From Aphanomyces cochlioides (taxonomy: Eukaryota > Oomycota > Saprolegniomycetes > Saprolegniales > Verrucalvaceae): DNA of 64,000 nucleotides. The translations under genes were made by a program, and so were the position numbers. The DNA is taken from positions 1,488,001 through 1,552,000 of the forward strand of contig JAHQRK010000016.1 in assembly GCA_019828595.1 (NCBI GenBank), written 5' to 3'. The notes beneath the pieces are model-generated. The model was not told the origin of the DNA and did no database searches. It was given only the letters and a program-made list of their open reading frames with translations. Below are positions 45,307-54,691 of the stretch, piece by piece; the first letter of the stretch is position 1, and each line of letters opens with the position of its first letter.

Positions 45307-46127
45307 ATCGGCTAAGATCAGAGCTTCTCCAGCTGTCAGCTCGTCCATTCTTCCTACCAAGCATCTCAACCTGCCATCCAACTTTTACGAAGACCCCAAG
45401 CGCCTTACCCAACTTGCCGCCTTCCTCCAACCCGACCACATTCTCCCTCGATATGGAGAGTTCATTTTCAAGACCCTTCTCCGCGCCAACGCCATGCAAT
45501 ATCTGTTTCAGTACCAAGACCCCAAGCCGACGTGTGTCTTCTGTCGTGTCAATGAGACGTACGAGCATTTCCTGTTCTCTTGTGGATATGGTCAATCTGT
45601 TTGGTATTTCTTCAAGGCGATCCAGCGACTGCTCGAGTGTTCCTTTCCGTCCACGTGTCTGGAAATGTTCTACGAGACGCCCAAGCCGTCCGATGGATAC
45701 TACATCCGTGGCTATCTGAAGATCTGGCCGATTGTCCGAGCCTGCGTGTATTATCAAATATGGCTCCAACGTGCCGATCGCACCTTTCGACCCGACCTCA
45801 CAGCGAAGAGTCCGATGGAAGTTGCCATTCATGCTGCCTCTTTGATCAAGCTACATCTACAACAGCTCCTGGTTGATCTCCCTCTCAAGAAGGGATACAC
45901 CAAGGTATTCAATGTGCTCAAGCATCTATCTTCGGACCCCTGGTTACGTCAACACGCCATTCCTGACAGCGTCGTTTCATGAGTGAGCTGACGGCTCACC
46001 ACTTCATCTCCTGTTCAATGACCACTTTGCCATATTCTGTTTTCCAAGTTCTATTTATACAGTACGAGGCAAATTAGTAAGTCATTAGGGCCTTTGCTCA
46101 AAAATAAGGTTAATACAACTCATTTAA
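45307..46127 (+). mobile_element. 5'-truncated LINE copy S9
   Basis: S-type copy with ORF2 remnant 45308-45982. Its right flank is CCCATCGAGATACCC, the flank of G, and not the CCACTTTTTC flank of other S copies. Its hairpin region (GAGCTGACGGCTCACCAC) is also the G form. Both show that its 3' end was exchanged with that of G. Confidence 0.92.
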
Positions 46128-46273
46128 CCCATCGAGATACCCACTCGCCACGTCTGGCATGTTTGAAAGTGCTCGTGTGGTGGACGACCAAGCATCAACT
46201 TGGTCCGAAATCAACACGCGAGAGTCCCAAGCATACCCCACAAAATGCATCTCGATGCCACTTTTTCTCCACT
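46128..46273 (+). repeat. Satellite block 14 (partial monomer)
   Basis: Copy of block 13. Together 45161-46127 and 46128 onward form a direct 967-bp tandem duplication. Confidence 0.9.
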
Positions 46274-46689
46274 ATCGGCTAAGATCAGAGCTTCTCCAGC
46301 TGTCAGCTCGTCCATTCTTCCTACCAAGCATCTCAACCTGCCATCCAACTTTTACGAAGACTCCAAGCGCCTTACCCAACTTGCCGCCTTCCTCCAACCC
46401 GACCACATTCTCCCTCGATATGGAGAGTTCATTTTCAAGACCCTTCTCCGCGCCAACGCCATGCAATATCTGTTTCAGTACCAAGACCCCAAGCCGACGT
46501 GTGTCTTCTGTCGTGTCAATGAGACGTACGAGCATTTCCTGTTCTCTTGTGGATATGGTCAATCTGTTTGGTATTTCTTCAAGGCGATCCAGCGACTGCT
46601 CGAGTGTTCCTTTCCGTCCACGTGTCTGGAAATGTTCTACGAGACGCCCAAGCCGTCCGATGGATACTACATCCGTGGCTATCTGAAGA
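46274..46689 (+). mobile_element. LINE copy S10, left part only
   Basis: S-type copy broken at GGCTATCTGAAGA by the 5' end of H. The expected continuation after H, beginning CCGTGGCTATCTGAAGA, is absent. The rest of S10 was lost (see findings). Confidence 0.9.
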
Positions 46690-46749
46690 CTTCCGAATTT
46701 GCCTCGTACCCCTCAAGTCAAGAAGTTATCAAGTGCCGCCGCGCTCAAA
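46690..46749 (+). promoter_or_regulatory. 5' UTR of the LINE (copy H)
   Basis: Sixty bases between the element 5' end and the ORF1 ATG, conserved in G (37781-37844) and I (54634-54691). LINEs carry their promoter internally near the 5' end. If that holds here it must lie in these 60 bases or extend into ORF1. I recognise no specific promoter motif. Confidence 0.5.
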
Positions 46750-49700
46750 ATGTCCAACGCCAACAGCTGTTCCGAGCTCCGTGAGACCAACACTCACGGA
46801 GTCACCATCATTCCAGGTATTGTATCACCTCACCCACTTTCGTCGTCCAATCAGGATGGCGGAAGTGGTGTGAGTAATGTCTCTACACCTAACCCTAGGG
46901 CCGAAGTGGAGGTCGAGTTCGACCCCAACAGCGTCTCTGGAGACCAATCTGCGTCTCGCTCCACCAGCGCTTCACCTGGTGCTCCACTCGCCGGAGTTCC
47001 AGGGGGGGTCAACCTCAGTGGGTCAGTGGTTGACCCCCAGACCACTGTCGTTAACTTGTCTAGCGAAGCCCTCACTCAGGAGGGCGAACCACTGGGGCCT
47101 TGTGCCTGTGGTGGCTGCTTCCCTGGACTCCAATTGGAGTCGATCCCCAGTGAAGGCGGCGAGAAAACGGGGTCCATGCCAGCCCTAGAGGCTACGAGGG
47201 CCCCCCCTATGGGCACACCCTGCGGTTCTGTCTACTTCCCCCCAGGGGCCTCTTCGGAGGGGCGGGGGCGGTATCCCGATTTGGGTTCTCGCCGGAGCAA
47301 TGGTGTACCCCAGTCACCGTGCTGCGGGGATGGCATGGATTCCCCTTCTACCCCTGTCACTGGGGGTCTGGCCCCGGCCTTTCTCGTGACCAATGGGACT
47401 GAGCCAGCAGCCACCAACCGCGTCGCCCCCTGTGCTGAGCCTCCTAGAACGGGAGAGGAAGAAGAAAAATCTCAAGAGGACGTGGATATGGTCTCTGGAG
47501 ACGCCGAGGGGAAGGATTCTACTGAAACCGAGGCCTTAACCGACGAGGGAAATACTCAAATTCACTCTGAGGTTGATGGGTCAGGCGACATTAACGGCCA
47601 AGCGAAGCCGTGTGATACTCCTGGAGAAGTTATTCAAGAGGAACAATCGACAAACAATGACAATGACCAGTCAAATCAAGACATTGTCGACAAATCCGTT
47701 GCTCAAGGAAATGGCGCTGTTGATCCTCCTACCGCGGCAGACAAAATACAAGGCGATCAAGAGCAACAAAACGCTGAAAGGGCCAATCCATGGACGCAAA
47801 AGACTCCCGGCAAGGATTCAGCTTCGTCCAAGAAAGATTCCAAGCAAGGCAATGCCCCCAAAGGCGCGAAACATCGCAACACTGGTGCTCATGCTATTGC
47901 CGATGACGATATTGCGCGATGCGAGGCCATGGCGGACGCATTCTACAAAGACTCTGGTGACATGGACGCCTTCATTGAAAACATTTTGCTCACTCCCCAG
48001 TCCCAAGTGTACGAGCTCACAGTCAAGTTGGGCGAAGGCTACAAGGACTGGTCCGAAAAAGTCATCTGCGATCAATTTGTCAAGGAAAATCCTGGTTCGT
48101 TATGGGGCTCCAAATTTCCGAACATTTTGATCCACAAGAAGAACCCACAGACCATTGTGATCTCAAGTTACAACTTGTCTACGTGCGTGGAAATGGGAGG
48201 CACAACGTTTCGACTTGGTGGCAAAGACTTCCTGGTTCCCAAATACTCGCGTTATGGCAACAACTACTACGTTACGTTCAACAAGGTCAGTCACCCTTCG
48301 ATGGCCAAGGCAATTGTCAAGAAAATGGCTGCATTGACCAAGTCAGTGATAGCAGCATTCAACCCTACTGCTGGTCAGAACATCAAGTCGCCGCATTTGA
48401 GAGTCATTTTCAAGTCGTCTGCGCCTCCTGCAGTGTTGGTGCCAAAATCCGGCGACGCACTACGCGAAATCACCATTACGGATCCGTCGGGTCAGCCTTT
48501 TGTCGTCGTGTTTCAGCACAAGATCGCTGCTCTGAACAAGACATTGCCTCCGTCGATTGTTTCACGACGTGCAGAGGCCAAGGCTGAAAAAGCGAAGGCA
48601 AAAGCGGCCAAGGCAGCGGCAAAATCTCCTCCGTCAGGAGAAAAAGAACCTGAACATGATGGAGACGATCATGATCAAGACCCTGGAACAAATGCGGAAG
48701 GCAAGGCCGACTCAACTGAGGCATCTGAAGATGGTCAAGATGAACAACCACAGCCAACAGCTCCCTCTCATGGCTCTGATGTCGATATGTCTGGTGACAG
48801 CGATCCCCCTAACAACAATGGACAAGACAAACAACAAGAAGATGTGGAAATGTCTACCAACGAATCGCCCGCTCTTGCTCCACCAAGTGAGCAGCCCAAG
48901 AACTCGCTGGACCTTCAATTGGTAACGGGCTACCGGTCTGGACCAGCTCCAAAACGTACTTTGCCTTCGTCCCCACGTTTGGATCCCCTGCCGACATCCA
49001 ACCGTTTTCATATCCTCGAAGAAGACGACGTGGAACTCTCGTTTGAAGACTTTGCAGTGCCTCGAATTGTATTGGAAGATTCAAGTGCGCCACGCCCGAA
49101 AAAGACCAAAGGCAAAGCGAAGAAACAACGACTTGACAAGTCTGCTGCAGCCCACCTCGAATTGGCGAAGAAGATCATTCGAGACAAGAAAGTCGAAGGC
49201 AGTATCACCGAATGTCAACGCATTTTGCGAGATGATCCTCAGCTCGTTGCACATGCTATGTACGCACAAGATGAAGACCTCAGTTTGTTTCAGTCACTTG
49301 TTGCAACCAAGACTATTGAGCGCAAGATGGCTTTGTTAAAAGCTCAAGGCAAGCCTCACAACTACAAACATCACGTCAACTTCATGGCTCAATACAAGAT
49401 TCACCCGTCAGAAATCTTGGAAGAATTGACCACGGACATACCAGAGATCAAGCGCATCCTCTTTGCACTTGCTACGATTGACTTATTCCTCTCAAATCGG
49501 GCCCCAGACCTCTACACAAACTCGGAGGCACTGACTGTTCTATTGAACCAAGAAGCAACAAGATTGCCTGACACCAACTGCTTGACGGACTGGTCGCTGT
49601 TTGCTTTGATCGAAAACTTCAGCGACAATCTCGAGAAGTTCACTTTGCCGGCTCCCGTCTTGTCGGCCATCTCGATGCTCAAAAGCATCACCAACAATTA

Positions 49701-49788
49701 CCACATCGACGAGCTCTGCAGCAAAGCTCACCACTCCATGAACGCCGACGAAATTGATCCCCTCGATTTGGAGGACGATCAACTCTAA
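46750..49788 (+). CDS. LINE ORF1 protein, full length (copy H)
   Basis: 1012 codons from ATG 46750 (CTCAAAATGTCC, a good eukaryotic start context) to TAA 49788. The frame is open upstream to the element end, but ATG 46750 is the first ATG. Layout: ~1-230 Ser/Pro/Gly-rich, ~240-345 acidic Glu/Asp/Gln/Asn-rich, ~345-378 basic, ~380-600 probably globular (IADDDIARCEAMADAFY to VVVFQHKIAALN), ~605-628 Lys/Ala-rich, ~630-780 acidic low-complexity with PPNNNGQDKQQED, ~783-1012 basic then helical. It most likely packages the element RNA, by analogy with other LINE ORF1 proteins. I see no CCHC knuckle and cannot name a fold; the ~480-600 stretch could be RRM-like, which is a guess. Confidence 0.88.
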   Translation: MSNANSCSELRETNTHGVTIIPGIVSPHPLSSSNQDGGSGVSNVSTPNPRAEVEVEFDPNSVSGDQSASRSTSASPGAPLAGVPGGVNLSGSVVDPQTTVVNLSSEALTQEGEPLGPCACGGCFPGLQLESIPSEGGEKTGSMPALEATRAPPMGTPCGSVYFPPGASSEGRGRYPDLGSRRSNGVPQSPCCGDGMDSPSTPVTGGLAPAFLVTNGTEPAATNRVAPCAEPPRTGEEEEKSQEDVDMVSGDAEGKDSTETEALTDEGNTQIHSEVDGSGDINGQAKPCDTPGEVIQEEQSTNNDNDQSNQDIVDKSVAQGNGAVDPPTAADKIQGDQEQQNAERANPWTQKTPGKDSASSKKDSKQGNAPKGAKHRNTGAHAIADDDIARCEAMADAFYKDSGDMDAFIENILLTPQSQVYELTVKLGEGYKDWSEKVICDQFVKENPGSLWGSKFPNILIHKKNPQTIVISSYNLSTCVEMGGTTFRLGGKDFLVPKYSRYGNNYYVTFNKVSHPSMAKAIVKKMAALTKSVIAAFNPTAGQNIKSPHLRVIFKSSAPPAVLVPKSGDALREITITDPSGQPFVVVFQHKIAALNKTLPPSIVSRRAEAKAEKAKAKAAKAAAKSPPSGEKEPEHDGDDHDQDPGTNAEGKADSTEASEDGQDEQPQPTAPSHGSDVDMSGDSDPPNNNGQDKQQEDVEMSTNESPALAPPSEQPKNSLDLQLVTGYRSGPAPKRTLPSSPRLDPLPTSNRFHILEEDDVELSFEDFAVPRIVLEDSSAPRPKKTKGKAKKQRLDKSAAAHLELAKKIIRDKKVEGSITECQRILRDDPQLVAHAMYAQDEDLSLFQSLVATKTIERKMALLKAQGKPHNYKHHVNFMAQYKIHPSEILEELTTDIPEIKRILFALATIDLFLSNRAPDLYTNSEALTVLLNQEATRLPDTNCLTDWSLFALIENFSDNLEKFTLPAPVLSAISMLKSITNNYHIDELCSKAHHSMNADEIDPLDLEDDQL

Positions 49789-49866
49789 GGCTTCTATCCC
49801 CTGCTTCAATCCATTTCAACCTCCCCTCTCACCCCTCCATTCTACTCATTTTCATCTGTACTCGTG
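49789..49866 (+). other. ORF1-ORF2 spacer of copy H
   Basis: In frame with both ORFs and free of stop codons, as at 1433-1510. A single TAA separates the ORFs of a structurally intact element. Confidence 0.8.
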
Positions 49867-52800
49867 ATGAGTGACAACAACTTCTCCGATGTCCCAACTG
49901 AACTCGTGGACTGGGACCCACAAATCATCTCCCTCAACACCAATGGCTTCTCCAACAGTCATCGGTACATCCTCGACAAACTATCAAGTGTTCACGACGT
50001 TTCCTTTATCCAAGAAACCCGTTTCCGCACGCCAAGTCTCCACGACCGTGTTGCGTTCCATTGGCAACGCATCACAAACCACGAAGGCTCTTTGTTCTTT
50101 GAAGAGCCTATTTACCCTGAAGTATCCACGTCGCCAGCCACTGGAGGTCTGGCTACGTTGATACATCCTCACTCTCCTTTGAAGAACGCCACTCAAGTCC
50201 CTCATGACAACTCAGTGCTTCGTGGTCGTTATCTACAAGTGCGATGTACTCTGGGTCCACTGACAGTCGTTCTCCACAATATCTATGCGCCGGCAGCCTT
50301 CCAACAACGAGCAAGTTACTTCGAAGAATTGCCACGCGACTTTCCTCCACATGCGCTCCACATTGTTGGAGGAGATTTCAACTGCACTCTCAACAAAGAT
50401 TTGGATTCGTTGAGACCCAGTACCTCCACCATGGCCGGCACCCTTCAACTGGAACAATGGATGCACAGTTTGTCTCTGGTGGATCTGTTTCGCCGTCAAA
50501 ACCCCGTGGCAAGAACCTTCACAAGTCCCACACTCACCAACCGACTCGACTACATATTTTGTTCGTCCACCTTGGCGGGTCTTCGTCATTGGAAGGCGAC
50601 GCACATGCCACACGTTCCACAGGCTGACCACGTGGCTTGTCGTATCATCACAAAGCGTCAAACATTGCGCCATGGCTCTGGATCATGGAAAGCTCCAACT
50701 TGGCTACTTCGTCTACCACGAGCGGCCGAGATTGTTCATGGATGTCTGGATCGATTTTTGGACAAGTCTCCAACATTCCACAATATCTCCAAGGCCTACG
50801 ACATACTGGTCAATGATATCCGCTCCCAACTCAAAGAATTCCATTCTCAACGATTGGAGAAACAACGTCTGCCGTTGAAGAAGTTAGCTGTCGAGATCGC
50901 TTCGCTTTTGCAAGTCCCCAACATGCGTCAAGATGCAGTGCTGGTGGATCGAGTGCGAGACCTTCAAAAGCAAATTCACGAGCTGCAAGATCGAGACAAG
51001 CAGTTTCGTCAAGACCAGGCGTTCCAACTTCACTTGTACAAAGCAGAGCGCTCGTCCAAGTTCCACTTCATGTCCCCTGTCCCTACCCCCTTGAAGAAGA
51101 CAGTCTTCAAAGAGTTGGTGGATGTCAATGGAAATGTTGTCTCCAATCAACAAGGCATGTCTGACGTCCTGGTCGACTACTACAAGGACTTGTTTGCAGC
51201 TCCCGAGGTGCAGCGATCTGGAGACGAAGTGTCGTCATTTCTGACCCCATTGACTCGACACAAGCAACTGCCAGAGCAAGCCCAGAAAGAGCTGTCGGCT
51301 CCCTTGCGCGCCAACGAGTTCTATCATGCTATTCGACACAGCAGTTCGAACTCAGCGCCAGGTCCCAACGCTCTGCCATTCGAAGTCCTCAAACTTGCAC
51401 CTCACAAGTGGTCGTTGGTATTGGAGCTGCTATTCACACACCAGCTCCATTCTCACCCTCGCTTGACTCCCATGCAACTTGTCAGTACGCTGGTGTTGCT
51501 GCACAAGAAAGGCCCCAAGTCACAGGCCAAGAACTATCGGCCCATTAGCCTACTCAACACGGATGTGAAAATCCTGACGAGTATTCTGGCTTATCGACTC
51601 CAGCGCCACATTCGACACATCATCCACCCGGACCAGCAAGGCTTTATCCGTCGAAGCAATATCCAAACCAATATTGCACGACTGGATGACATGCTGCACC
51701 ACATCAAACTACACAGTCCGTCCTCGATGGTGGCACTGCTTGACTTTGAGAAAGCTTTTGATCGCGTGGACCACGCGTACTTGCTCCGCGTCCTCCGTCA
51801 CTATGGCTTTCCCGAAACCTTTGTTGACATGGTTCGCGTACTGTACTCGGGCCGCAAGTCTCGCATCTTGGTGAACGGCTTCTTGTCCAAGCCAGTTCAC
51901 ATCTCACGCGGTGTGTTGCAAGGTGATCCAATGTCGCCACTTCTGTTTGTGATCGCTTTGGAACCGATGTGCCAACTCCTACGGCAACACTCCAACTATG
52001 GCATCAAGTGTGGGGATCGCTACCACACTGGGAGTTACTTTGCCGACGACTCGCAACTCTATGCGGCAAATGAGACGTGCCTCCACCGGCAGCTTGCATT
52101 GGTTCAAACCTTTTGCGACAAGTCTGGTTTCCGACTCAACGTAGACAAGACCCAAATTCTGACCTACAGCCAGTTGAATGGGAACCTTGCCTCACTACAA
52201 GTTACTTCCGACAGTCCCGTGAAGGCTCTTGGTATCTTGGTTGCGCCCAATCTTTCTCCATTGGCACGTTTCAATTACGTGTTTGAGAAGTTTGTGGCTC
52301 GCTTGTCTTTGTGGCTCTACAAGGCTCGAACCATGGCCGGAAAAGTCACTATCCTGCACAGCATATGTCTGCCTGTGTTATGGTACCAACTGGCTTTTGT
52401 CCCTGCCGACAAAGACCTGGCCAAAAAGATCGACAAGGCCATGCTTCAATTTATGCATGGTGAAGAAATCAACCCATCCTCCTCTGTCCATGGCCTCCGT
52501 TTGATCAAAAAGGAGATCCTATTCATGCCGAAGAAGTCCGGTGGCTTAGGCCTGCACCATGCACTTGCTTTATGGCAACAACACAACCGCTCTGTCATGA
52601 TCAGATGCATTCAAGCCATCACCACCCCACCCCGCAAGTCTGCCATGTCCGCCTGGATTACGCCGGGCTATACTCTCCTCGAGAAGGCTTTTCATCCATG
52701 GGGTTCCCCCCGAGATCTCCTCTTGGCGAATGGTACTTCTGCATTCATCAGACAACTGTACAAGAATCCCAATATCACTCCAATGTGGAAAGCCTTATTG

Positions 52801-53922
52801 AGTAGCTGGTTTGAATCCCGCTGGACTCCGTACGGCTGTCCAAATCACATCTCATCTTTGGATGTTCCCCTTTGGCACAACTCGTATCTGCCTGGACTCG
52901 AAGACCTATACGATCAGTGCTCTACATCGACGCAAGACCAAGCCAATGTATTGGCTTCGCTTCACATCACGAAGTTGTCGCATTTGTTGACTCCGTGTCA
53001 GCGAGTTTGGCCAGCTTCGATCTTGTTCGACAAAATCAACCGTGCCTGCCGCCAAGCCAATTTTGTCCCTCCAACGAAACAATGGATCTCAATCTTGGTG
53101 ACCAAGTTATCACGATTGTTTGAGATTGTTTCTGAAGAGGATGCTCCCGTGTTCCACTTGCCGACGCCAAGCTCTGAATGGATGGAATGGCACTGGATGA
53201 TTCACCCTGACTCGAGTCCGATCTTGTTGGCGTTTGCGACTTCGAAATCGGCTAAGATCAGAGCTTCTCCAGCTGTCAGCTCGTCCATTCTTCCTACCAA
53301 GCATCTCAACCTGCCATCCAACTTTTACGAAGACCCCAAGCGCCTTACCCAACTTGCCGCCTTCCTCCAACCCGACCACATTCTCCCTCGATATGGAGAG
53401 TTCATTTTCAAGACCCTTCTCCGCGCCAACGCCATGCAATATCTGTTTCAGTACCAAGACCCCAAGCCGACGTGTGTCTTCTGTCGTGTCAATGAGACGT
53501 ACGAGCATTTCCTGTTCTCTTGTGGATATGGTCAATCTGTTTGGTATTTCTTCAAGACAATCCAGCGACTGCTCGAGTGTTCCTTTCCGTCCACGTGTCT
53601 GGAAATGTTCTACGAGACGCCCAAGCCGTCCGATGGATACTACATCCGTGGCTATCTGAAGATCTGGCCGATTGTCCGAGCCTGCGTGTATTATCAAATA
53701 TGGCTCCAACGTGCCGATCGCACCTTTCGACCCGACCTCACAGCGAAGAGTCCGATGGAAGTTGCCATTCATGCTGCCTCTTTGATCAAGCTACATCTAC
53801 AACAGCTCCTGGTTGATCTCCCTCTCAAGAAGGGATACACCAAGGTATTCAATGTGCTCAAGCATCTATCTTCGGACCCCTGGTTACGTCAACACGCCAT
53901 TCCTGACAGCGTCGTTTCATGA
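49867..53922 (+). CDS. LINE ORF2 polyprotein: endonuclease + reverse transcriptase (copy H)
   Basis: Complete 1351-aa ORF2, start ATG 49867 (MSDNNFSD, where most copies read MIDNNFSD). Endonuclease, reverse transcriptase and zinc motif are intact. One change falls in RT motif B: RGVLQGDPMSP in place of RGVLQGDPLSP, a conservative Leu-to-Met change next to the invariant QGDP. LANGTSAF replaces LANGSSAF. With its intact ORF1 this copy is a candidate source element. Confidence 0.94.
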   Translation: MSDNNFSDVPTELVDWDPQIISLNTNGFSNSHRYILDKLSSVHDVSFIQETRFRTPSLHDRVAFHWQRITNHEGSLFFEEPIYPEVSTSPATGGLATLIHPHSPLKNATQVPHDNSVLRGRYLQVRCTLGPLTVVLHNIYAPAAFQQRASYFEELPRDFPPHALHIVGGDFNCTLNKDLDSLRPSTSTMAGTLQLEQWMHSLSLVDLFRRQNPVARTFTSPTLTNRLDYIFCSSTLAGLRHWKATHMPHVPQADHVACRIITKRQTLRHGSGSWKAPTWLLRLPRAAEIVHGCLDRFLDKSPTFHNISKAYDILVNDIRSQLKEFHSQRLEKQRLPLKKLAVEIASLLQVPNMRQDAVLVDRVRDLQKQIHELQDRDKQFRQDQAFQLHLYKAERSSKFHFMSPVPTPLKKTVFKELVDVNGNVVSNQQGMSDVLVDYYKDLFAAPEVQRSGDEVSSFLTPLTRHKQLPEQAQKELSAPLRANEFYHAIRHSSSNSAPGPNALPFEVLKLAPHKWSLVLELLFTHQLHSHPRLTPMQLVSTLVLLHKKGPKSQAKNYRPISLLNTDVKILTSILAYRLQRHIRHIIHPDQQGFIRRSNIQTNIARLDDMLHHIKLHSPSSMVALLDFEKAFDRVDHAYLLRVLRHYGFPETFVDMVRVLYSGRKSRILVNGFLSKPVHISRGVLQGDPMSPLLFVIALEPMCQLLRQHSNYGIKCGDRYHTGSYFADDSQLYAANETCLHRQLALVQTFCDKSGFRLNVDKTQILTYSQLNGNLASLQVTSDSPVKALGILVAPNLSPLARFNYVFEKFVARLSLWLYKARTMAGKVTILHSICLPVLWYQLAFVPADKDLAKKIDKAMLQFMHGEEINPSSSVHGLRLIKKEILFMPKKSGGLGLHHALALWQQHNRSVMIRCIQAITTPPRKSAMSAWITPGYTLLEKAFHPWGSPRDLLLANGTSAFIRQLYKNPNITPMWKALLSSWFESRWTPYGCPNHISSLDVPLWHNSYLPGLEDLYDQCSTSTQDQANVLASLHITKLSHLLTPCQRVWPASILFDKINRACRQANFVPPTKQWISILVTKLSRLFEIVSEEDAPVFHLPTPSSEWMEWHWMIHPDSSPILLAFATSKSAKIRASPAVSSSILPTKHLNLPSNFYEDPKRLTQLAAFLQPDHILPRYGEFIFKTLLRANAMQYLFQYQDPKPTCVFCRVNETYEHFLFSCGYGQSVWYFFKTIQRLLECSFPSTCLEMFYETPKPSDGYYIRGYLKIWPIVRACVYYQIWLQRADRTFRPDLTAKSPMEVAIHAASLIKLHLQQLLVDLPLKKGYTKVFNVLKHLSSDPWLRQHAIPDSVVS

Positions 53923-53941
53923 GTGAGCTAACGGCTCACTC
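53921..53941 (+). promoter_or_regulatory. Stem-loop overlapping the ORF2 stop codon
   Basis: GAGTGAGC-TAACG-GCTCACTC: a perfect 8-bp stem with a 5-nt loop, whose first two bases are the GA of the TGA stop. In T1 and T2 the sequence GAGTGAGCT-AAC-AGCTCACTC makes a 9-bp stem. A candidate RNA structure for recognition by the ORF2 protein. Confidence 0.6.
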
Positions 53942-54048
53942 ACTTCATCTCCTGTTCAATGACCACTTTGCCATATTCTGTTTTCCAAGTTCTATTTATA
54001 CAGTACGAGGCAAATTAGTAAGTCATTAGGGCCTTTGCTCAAAAATAA

Positions 54049-54070
54049 GGTTAATACAACTCATTTAACC
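54049..54070 (+). promoter_or_regulatory. Terminal inverted repeat formed by element 3' end plus target CC
   Basis: GGTTAA (54049-54054), ten bases, then TTAACC (54065-54070). The final CC is also the first two bases of the target flank. The same arrangement is present at nearly every 3' junction in the window. Confidence 0.6.
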
Positions 54071-54633
54071 ACTTTTTCTCCACTTTTGGTACCCACGTGC
54101 CACATGCACATCTCGACCCCATCGAGATACCCACTCGCCACGTCTGGCATGTTTGAAAGGTGTCATGCTCGTGTGGTGGACGACCAAGCATCAACTTGGT
54201 CCGAAATCAACACGCGAGAGTCCCAAGCATACCCCACAAAATGCATCTCGATGCCACTTTTTCTCCACTTTTGGTACCCACGTGCCACATGCACATCTCG
54301 ACCCCATCGAGATACCCACTCGCCACGTCTGGCATGTTTGAAAGTGCTCGTGTGGTGGACGACCAAGCATCAACTTGGTCCGAAATCAACACGCGATAGT
54401 CCCAAGCATACCCCACAAAATGCATCTCGATGCCACTTTTTCTCCACTTTTGGTACCCACGTGCCACATGCATATCTCGACCCCATCGAGATACCCACTC
54501 GCCACGTCTGGCATGTTTGAAAGGTGTCATGCTCGTGTGGTGGACGACCAAGCATCAACTTGGTCCGAAATCAACACGCGAGAGTCCCAAGCATACCCCA
54601 CAAAATGCATCTCGATGCCACTTTTTCTCCACT
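54069..54633 (+). repeat. Satellite block 15 (three monomers)
   Basis: Monomers of 185, 179 and 185 bp between H and I, ending with CCACTTTTTCTCCACT (54618-54633), the left target copy of I. Confidence 0.92.
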
Positions 54634-54691
54634 TCCGAATTTGCCTCGTACCCCTCAAGTCAAGAAGTTATCAAGTGCCGCCGCGCTCAAA

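Larger units (their letters stand above)
46690..54068 (+). mobile_element. Full-length LINE copy H (7379 bp), both ORFs intact
   Basis: Runs from CTTCCGAATTTG to ACTCATTTAA with intact ORF1 and ORF2. The left flank is S10 and the right flank is satellite (CCACTTTTTC), so there is no matching target-site duplication. One of two structurally complete copies in the window. Confidence 0.93.
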
